Below, piece by piece: positions 57,484 through 64,000 of a stretch of 64,000 nt of DNA. The notes under the pieces were generated by a model that saw only the letters and a list, made by a program, of their open reading frames with translations, was not told the DNA's origin and made no database searches. This stretch comes from Megachile rotundata (taxonomy: Eukaryota; Arthropoda; Insecta; Hymenoptera; Megachilidae), in NCBI RefSeq assembly GCF_050947335.1, contig NC_134984.1, positions 5,437,926-5,501,925 on the forward strand, read 5' to 3'. The translations under genes and the position numbers were made by a program. The stretch's first letter is position 1. Each line of letters opens with the position of its first letter.

Positions 57484-58157
57484 TATGCACCGGTGCGATA
57501 AGATCTCTTCATCCAACTCCCATCGGCGATGACGGGAATGTGTGGGATTCCAGATTCGGGAACAACATCGCCTCTTTCCACAGCTAATTGTTTTTCTTCT
57601 GCAGCCGCTGCTATCATTTCTTCTTCCGCAGCGGCAATCAACGAATTTGCTATTTCGTTGTGGTGTGTTACAAATTGTCTTTTCGACATGCATTTTATAT
57701 TCATTGCTGCCAACAATTCTTCCATTTGCGTATAGCTACCCCCAGTAAACATTGTTCCAGCCACAGCACTACGGTTTACGTCCATTTCTTCAATTTCGTC
57801 GGGTTGACTGTGAATTTCCCCTTCATAGTGGCACACAGTGCACACTACCTTGAGGGTAGTCTTCAAGCCCGACTGTTCCATGCCAGTTATCTGCAAGTAT
57901 TTTATCCCGCAGTCTTCTCTATTGTCGGCATGATGGCTCATTTTCTTCATCTCTTCAAACATGTGCTGCATGTTTACGATGTTTAATCCCTTTGAAAAAG
58001 ACGGCGTTTCTTCTGGCCGGGTTGAAGTTACTTCTTCTACGGTCCAGGTACCGTTTTCGCCATCTGAGGTGTGTGCTGATATCGTATCTTCTGAAGTTTC
58101 ATCATTTTGTTCTATTTGTGACATGGAGGTCCTTCCGTCGGATGTTGACGGGTGATT
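57484..58157 (-). pseudogene. Transposase / YqaJ nuclease fusion, copy B, N-terminal part
   Basis: From about 58157 down to 57484 the frame is open and includes the linker region missing in copy A (CMSKRQFVTHHNEIAN and upstream) and the first catalytic Asp (IADGSWMKRS). It joins the downstream part at 53008 after removal of the family 2 element. The start of the gene (about 50 residues), the promoter and the partner gene are lacking: at 58157 the sequence changes abruptly into the Helitron. Confidence 0.8.
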
Positions 58158-60418
58158 CCTCAAACTCTCCGGTTAAGGGAACTCTTCTTCGTTCGCATAG
58201 TATTTGTAGTTGAAAGGTTGTCACTTCCCCAAACCGTAGGTTATTCAGTAAGTCGATAAACTCGACGTCATCCCTTTGTCGCATGTTAATGATGAGTTCG
58301 CAGAATGAAAATTAGTGTCATTAATTTCTGCGCTACACCAATGTGGCTGTATAAAACACCAGTGTCCATTTATCGGGGGCAACTGCATGATATCGCCAAA
58401 AAGAAGTACATTTACGCCACCAAACAGTTTATCATTCATTATGAATTCTTGCAATCTTAAATGAATTATTCGCAAATTCTCGTAAGTTACCATTGATATC
58501 TCGTCAATAATCAACCACCTTATGTACCGCCACTTTCGTCTCTCCTGTTCGAGTCTTTGTCCAGTCAGTCGCCGATAGGTCATTGCAGTACCTTTTTCAA
58601 TAGGCAACGAGAACAAGGAGTGCAGAGTTTTTCCGAATATTTGGCGGGCAGCGACGCCAGTCAAAGAAGCTACTTCGATGCACGATGGTTTTATCATCAT
58701 ATCAACTGTAGGATTAATATGTTCAACAAGTAATTTTACAATAAACGACTTGCCACTACCAGCTCCTCCGGTAATAAAAAGTAACATTTGTTCCGTATCT
58801 TCATCATCATTCTTTTTAATATCTTTCTCAATTACTGAGGAAACTGATTTCAATAAATCTTTCTGTTGAACGTTAAGACTTCGAATACTATTAAGGAACA
58901 CGTCTTCTGGCATTGCAAGTATTTCTTGCTGTTGATCCTCATACAAATCAATTTGATCACAATTTACTGTTTCGTCGGCATGAATGCTGACTGATTCTCT
59001 TAACTGTTCATTATTAGTTTCCCCTTCGCGTACAACATTCAAAGCAACAGCCTGGGCCAGCGCCGCTTCAACAATTTGTTCTGCGTGAGTAAATTGTTCA
59101 ACGGTTGCGTTTCCTAACATAGGTTTCAATTCGTGTCGCCGTCGAAGAAAACATTGTTCCGAAGATTCGTTTTCGGACATAAGTGTACTTTCATCACGAA
59201 ATGGAATGTGACACACTATCAAGTTATAGAAATATCCTTCTCTGTCGCTGTTCAAGGTATAATATCGGTGGCGAAGTACAGCTGGTTTATTTCTTATTCG
59301 CATTCGATTATTGTCCTTCAATTTTATAAACCTCGACCCGGATGTTTCTTCATCGTCATTTCTAAGTTCTGCGTCTCCATCCTCTTCTGTCCACATTCCA
59401 CTTGAAACTGTTTCATATCGGACAGCAAATTCAGCTAAGCTCAAATTCTCTAGACTGTACGGTCTCTGCGTAACGATCGAATATGTTATTGAAAAAAATG
59501 ATGTTTCATATCCTTCGAAATGCAAAATTCTGTATCTCTGCTCAGGCCGACAGCTGTTTATAAATACAGCTTTTCGCGAGCTCATTTTAAGAGGCAGATG
59601 GCATAATTGATAAGCACATTCTGCAGCACTGACCATACGTTGGGACAGAACTGCCATAGATACCGAAAATAATTGATTCCAGACGGTACCGCCGCGGCGT
59701 TTCGCACGGGAAACGGCTTCTTTAATAACGTCTCCTGTATCCTGCGACTCGCACTTACTTGCGTATTTAGCAATATAATATGCAACTGCTGTAACATTTC
59801 CGCATGGTTGAATATCCATGTTTGCTTCCCAAAGCTTTAAAAGAGTTGGATTGTAATTATTTACCATAACTTCATTTACGGTTCTCTTAAGTACACAGAA
59901 ACGTCCATTGTTGGCAAGTGTGTCATCTGGACCCAAGCACATCGTTGTTTCACTTATCGGTCTAGGAAATCCGAAACGACAACAACGATTATTACGATCT
60001 TTGTAACATGTATCAGAATGTTTGTGAATTTGGACTCTATATACTATGTCGCTCATGTCTTGGTTTTCTGCTTCCAATGAACAAGATACAACTTTCTCAA
60101 TGACGTTGCGGCCTTCGTTGGTAAGGAAATCGGGTACATTTTCACACCAAATCAGTATGTGTAAATGTGGACTTCCCCTATTCTGAAATTCAATTCTATA
60201 CCAGAAATCGATAACAACGCCACCTAAGCAATGAGAGTTTTTTAAATACTGCATCAACGCGTTTACTCGTAGCGTAAATTGTCTTGCTATAACTCATGGA
60301 TATTTCTGAACCAACTGTAGTCGATCCGCAAAAGTTAGGTTTCCAAATTCGGTAATGGGACGACCATCGGATAAGAGTAACGCTTTCAACATATCTGGCC
60401 AGTTTAGATCATTGCAAG
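58158..60418 (-). pseudogene. Helitron Rep/helicase, C-terminal part
   Basis: Rolling-circle transposase with a HUH endonuclease and a Pif1-like helicase. In the long frame read from 60257: HUH motif RGSPHLHILIW (His31, His33); two-tyrosine motif AYYIAKYASK (Tyr161 and Tyr165); helicase Walker A GGAGSGKS near 497; LIIDEISM near 582; LLFGDIMQLPP near 615. After a frameshift near 58290 the frame resumes with MRQRDDVEFIDLLNNL and stops at the junction with copy B at 58157, so helicase motifs IV-VI are missing. Upstream, a TGA at 60294-60296 replaces a likely Trp (LVQKYP-stop-VIARQF), and an X fragment splits the gene at 60419. Confidence 0.85.
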
Positions 60419-60544
60419 TGAGTAGAACGTGGAAACCGCCCCTCTTCTAGGGGCGCCGGAAGCGGGAGTCTCACACTATCTGGGCTATCTTCCCAGATGT
60501 CCGTTACTGGATTTCTGTCTTCCTTAAACAAAAAAAAAAAAAAA
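60419..60544 (+). mobile_element. Retroelement X, copy 5 (126-base 3' fragment) in the Helitron
   Basis: Only the last 110 bases of X plus an A tail, flanked by an 18-base TSD, AGTTTAGATCATTGCAAG (60401-60418 and 60545-60562). It is strongly 5'-truncated, as expected for target-primed reverse transcription. Confidence 0.9.
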
Positions 60545-62836
60545 AGTTTAGATCATTGCAAGAGAAGGTAGCAAACCATGTGGGCGGTCCAAGACTTCGA
60601 ACCATGGCAATTAATTCCGAACAGCAACGTTTCCAGTATGATACCGATTCTCTTATATTTCTCATCGTGAGGTACATATTTATCTACTAATCGCTCTGGA
60701 GTATGTTCTCCTTGGCGCATTCTACATGATCCTGAAACGCTAGTTTTTGCGCGGTAATATTCAATAACAGATAATGCGAAGAACAAATATGTAATCTGTT
60801 CGTTGAAATCGTTTGTCATTGCTGAGAATACGCGCTTGGAAGTAATCCAGTGGTGTTATTGAGATATCTCGGTGCTCTCCAAAACCATTTTTTCCATCTG
60901 GAAATAGAAAGAACCAACACAGTTCTTCCATTCTTCTTTCCCTCTCTAGGTTCAAAGGAGGCGCAGTTTTTCTATGTATATTCGCCAATCCTATCGGGTC
61001 ATTTTCTGTGTTGTTATTATTACCGATAGAGACGATATTATCGATATTGGGAATATCGTCATCAATCGAACGTAACATACTTGTTGCGAAAACAACTTGG
61101 CACTTGCCGGACTCTGTATGAGCAGTCGCAACAGGTGATTGTTGTATCCTTTCTACTTGTGGGGATCTATTCCTTTTGGGTGCAATTGCTAGAGGTGTTA
61201 ATGAGTAGATATTTAGCACATTGCTATTGCCTCCTTTAGCATATAAATTACGACGCAAGATTACGTGTAAATCATCAATATTCGTAAATTTCATACAGCA
61301 TGAAAGGCCCCGTGACGGTGCTTTATATCCTTTCGGACCTCTTGCGTGGGAATCAAACAACCAATAGCAGGGACTTTCCGACTGGTTGCTGCATGATACA
61401 GCGACTGATATAAAATTCGCGGTAAGAATTCCGTATGTATACTGTTGGAAAAACATAATTAAACCGTTCTTTAAATTTCGGAATCCTTCGTCACCGTTAT
61501 CAATGTCAATATGACCATTTACAGCCATTTCATAGCCAATGTCAATACCGACTCTGGTATTATTAAACGATAAGTGTGGCAATAATTCTATTACAGCTAA
61601 GTAGTCTACATTGACTTCTCCGCGCTCAAGGTTACTTCACGCTTCAATGCAATCACGGTAATATTTATCTCCTACTAAAAGTACATAATCAACATCACTA
61701 GTACACCACGTACTAGGATCGAGCAAATTAAACGCAACACAAGCAACTGCAGCTATGCCTGTGCATTGCTTATCGCTAACTTGATGGCACGTGCCTCGTA
61801 AAATAGCTACATTATGGCCTACATGCACAAATTTACTGTTTGATTCAGTACTTCTTTGTGCAACTTCAATTTCTTTTGTTACTACAGGAAGATCTTCAGT
61901 GACATGAGCTATTTCCGAAATGTTATTGACAATGTTAGAAAAACATGGTCGTACATCTTTATACAAAGCATTATTTTGTAGCAGCCATTCTAAAGCTCTT
62001 CGAAGTTTACCGATGTCTATTTCAAATTGTCGCTGTCGTTCCAAATTTTCTAGGTTTTCTACGACAATCATTATACCGGTCTGGTTTAACCTAAGTGGAA
62101 GTTGTTCGGCAACTTCGAATGCATCACGGGCAAATAGGACTACCTGACCTTTGCACCAATTCTGACTGAAGCGATTTTGAATTTTCATGATTTTAAGGAA
62201 CGGGACTATTCTGCACAACATATGTTTTTCGATTTCTGATAAATCTGATATCACCTGAGGTACGTGCATTACTTCCATTTTATTCCAGAATGCCTGCGAT
62301 GGAGCTTTGCGCTTTTTAAGATGACGTAGGCAGCGAGAACATGTTGTTATCTTCTCTAATTCTATCAGATTTGCAGGAATTAGATGAGACAGAGGCTGTG
62401 TGTGCAAAGCGTAACGTTGTTACGGATATAAAGTTCTGCAACACACCGCACACGGTACATCAGCGAAAATATTAATAGTCGATTTAAAACTGTCCACCTG
62501 AAGAAGTTCTTTTCTTCGGTTTCTAGCACGTTCACGCATATCCTTTAAAGGTGTATTTCTTGATTCGGTACGTTCTGTTAGTAGCACTACCCGCGTACGA
62601 TTTCTTGTGACCATTAGACGTTGTAAACATTGTTTCGTAGATTCGTTCTCTAATCGCCGGTGGATTAATTCGATCCGTCGTGATCGTTCCTCGGCCGATT
62701 CGTTTGCTAATCGCCGGCGGATTAATCCGATCCGACGTGATCGTTCCTCGGCCGAAAGAGAGCGAGATAGATACATTTCAAAGGAATGCCGCGAGTAAAA
62801 CAAATCAGCATCTAGTAGAGAACATTTCGTTTGCAC
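60545..62836 (-). pseudogene. Helitron N-terminal part: Zn-finger-like, protease-like and Rep N-terminal regions
   Basis: Same gene as 58158-60418. From the start: Arg-rich repeats with SAEERSRRI...RRRLANES; a Cys region (CAVCCRTLYP and, after a TAA at 62418-62420, CSRCLRHLKKRK); a segment of the kind found before Helitron Rep domains (IEKHMLCRIVPFLKIMKIQ); then RGTCHQVSDKQCTGIAAVAC and, after a TGA at 61637-61639, CYWLFDSHARGPKG, which together look like the Cys and His of a papain-fold protease; then EELCWFFLFPDGKNGFGEHR, the Helitron N-terminal motif. A frameshift near 60790 follows. The stops are in frame, so decay is modest. The start codon is not certain; 62836 begins the longest frame. 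Confidence 0.7.
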
Positions 62837-62879
62837 TAATTTTCGTCTTACCTTGGAAAAGATAGCACCAATGGATTGT

Positions 62880-63035
62880 TGAGATTCTATCGATTAAAAT
62901 AAGTCCAAACACGACATAAATCGGTTTAATTTTACTTTAATTGGCGATTAATGATTGACTTCATCAATTTAAATTGATTAATAACAAAACTAGCCCGATT
63001 TACGTCGTGTTTGGACTTATTTTAATCGGAAGAAT
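62880..63035. repeat. Small palindromic (MITE-like) repeat
   Basis: Inverted arms of about 35 bases (CGATTAAAATAAGTCCAAAC and complement with CGTCGTGTTTGGACTTATTT) around about 75 A/T-rich bases. The arm motif also occurs near 9900, 13895, 14125, 14235, 14485, 23165 and 29990. Confidence 0.65.
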
Positions 63036-63122
63036 CTCAGCATCCCATTGGTGGCATTTTCATCAGGATCCATTTTCTTCTTATGATTACATCTATTTTG
63101 TCTACATACCTCGATCGTCTTT

Positions 63123-63710
63123 CTATATTTTTCTATATCGTTCCGCTGCCTCCTTCTTTGAGACCACTGTATCGCAGAATTTGATGACGGCCTCCCATTT
63201 GATGGCCGAGTTTAACATGACCCGAACGATCCCTCCCGAGGACAGATCACTACCCACCTCGCACTGGAGGGCGTGTGTCTCCCACGCGAACGTGGGACAT
63301 TCACCCAGGGTGTGTTGAGCCGTGTCCGGACGCTTCCCGCAATCTTCCCACTTCTCGAGCAGCGGAAAAATCGCCCCAACCGCCTGCTTACTTACTGCGC
63401 TACTGCGCAGGAGCCCGAACCTCTATTGCGATATAGTGTCGCGACGGGCCTGAAGCCGGGCTCCCTTGATGCCTCGGTCCGACAGGCCCCCCCCCCCCCC
63501 CCTCCCCTCCCCAAATTATCTTCGATCGCGCTACGATCGCGCAGATGGCACCTAAGATCGTAGATCTCCCCCTCGATTTGCGCCTGGAAGCGCCACGGTA
63601 AAACACCCGCCAAGACCATCGACGTCTCGTAAAAAATCATGCGGTAGCCCATCGCGACCCTGATGGCCAGCCGCCGCACAGTAGCGAAAAACGGTGAAAA
63701 CGTGGACAAA
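63123..63710 (-). pseudogene. R1-clade LINE ORF2, C-terminal fragment
   Basis: Minus-strand protein tail of a non-LTR retrotransposon. RRLAIRVAMGYRMIFYET and VLAGVLPWRFQAQIE resemble the region after the RT thumb of R1-type elements. After a poly-G/C run (63487-63500) and a frame change comes LLEKWEDCGKRPDTAQHTL with GECPTF, the Cys/His finger near the end of R1 ORF2, and then IKWEAVIKFCDTVVSKKEAA and a TAG at 63123-63125. It is a different copy from the LINE at 35-44.5 kb, which lacks this part. No poly(A) was found. Confidence 0.7.
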
Positions 63711-63744
63711 AGTCAACAAATGATAAAATAATTTTAAGAAAAAA

Positions 63745-63925
63745 AAATACGCCGACTTCGAAATGCACTAAAAAGTATAAAATAATTTCTATTTCCTAAT
63801 GAAGTAATTTCTATTTCATTCAATCATACAATTACGTAACAGATATGAATGAAACCTATTTACTCGTTAGGTAGTATATTAAATACATTTCAACCTTTTC
63901 GGAGGCGGCGCAAAATTAAAAATAC
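63745..63925. repeat. Inverted copy of the Penelope-like tail repeat at 988-1178
   Basis: Near-identical reverse complement of 988-1178. Similarity ends near CGCAAAATTAAAA. The coding end of the Penelope-like fragment would read into the window here from the left on the plus strand, but only its last codons are present. Confidence 0.6.
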
Positions 63926-64000
63926 TTCAGTAAACGTTGCTGCCAATAACCAGTTGATTGTGGTATGGCGTATTGGAAATTAATAAATCCTGAAGAAGAA

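Noticed and set aside
58102..58284. A separate small gene at the Helitron end
   Set aside because: Its sequence continues the helicase after a frameshift and then runs into transposon copy B; it is not a gene of its own.
1..64000. Host protein-coding genes or rRNA genes
   Set aside because: No conserved cellular protein, rRNA segment or complete tRNA cloverleaf was seen; every recognisable protein motif belongs to a mobile element.

Overview
This 64 kb window looks like heterochromatin-like eukaryotic DNA, most probably from an insect. I would guess an ant or another hymenopteran, but that rests only on the general look of the elements and was not tested. I found no host gene. Almost everything I can explain is transposable-element sequence, mostly nested and mostly broken. 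I assigned elements from terminal inverted repeats (TIRs), target-site duplications (TSDs), catalytic motifs and comparison between copies inside the window.

Layout. 0-2.3 kb: the 3' end of a long LTR-like element, an unrecognised ORF fragment, and a Penelope-like reverse transcriptase tail. 2.3-8.9 kb: copy A of a two-gene DNA transposon whose main protein joins a Mutator-like DDE transposase to a YqaJ-type PD-(D/E)XK nuclease; a small spliced gene for a basic protein runs divergently from it. 8.7-10.3 kb: a dispersed repeat ('W') carrying a small piggyBac-like element. 11.7-16.9 kb: a solo LTR, an inverted-repeat element, a pogo-like element, and a Tc1/mariner-like fold-back holding a second piggyBac-like element. 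17.3-22 kb: two copies of a non-coding, poly(A)-tailed retroelement ('X'). 22.8-27.5 kb: a second W copy split by a region that includes a short solo LTR (itself holding a DNA element) and an apparently intact mariner. 27.6-29.2 kb: a near-perfect 1.57 kb palindrome. 30-35 kb: copy C of the two-gene transposon, in the opposite orientation. 35-44.5 kb: an R1-clade LINE interrupted by a solo LTR and by X copy 2, and cut off at X copy 3. 46.5-48 kb: a solo LTR. 48-58.2 kb: copy B of the two-gene transposon, interrupted by two LTR elements, one holding a third. 58.2-62.8 kb: a decayed Helitron with protease-like and Zn-finger-like N-terminal domains, interrupted by an X fragment. 62.9-64 kb: a small palindrome, an R1-like ORF2 tail, and an inverted copy of the Penelope-like tail repeat.

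How the parts relate. Nesting gives a relative chronology: copy B is older than the 53.0-57.5 kb LTR-like element, which is older than the solo LTR inside it; the R1 LINE and the Helitron are older than the X copies within them; and the 338 bp LTR is older than the 1.2 kb DNA element inside it. X must be mobilised in trans, because its full-length copies have no plausible ORF, yet they show poly(A) tails, 5' truncation and 12-18 bp TSDs. The most interesting system is the transposase-nuclease fusion with its divergent spliced partner gene. All three copies here are inactive, but together they show the whole architecture. Only the mariner at 25.7-27.0 kb looks potentially functional.

Limits. 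Family names come from motif recognition by eye, without database searches. Element edges without a stated TSD are uncertain by tens of bases.
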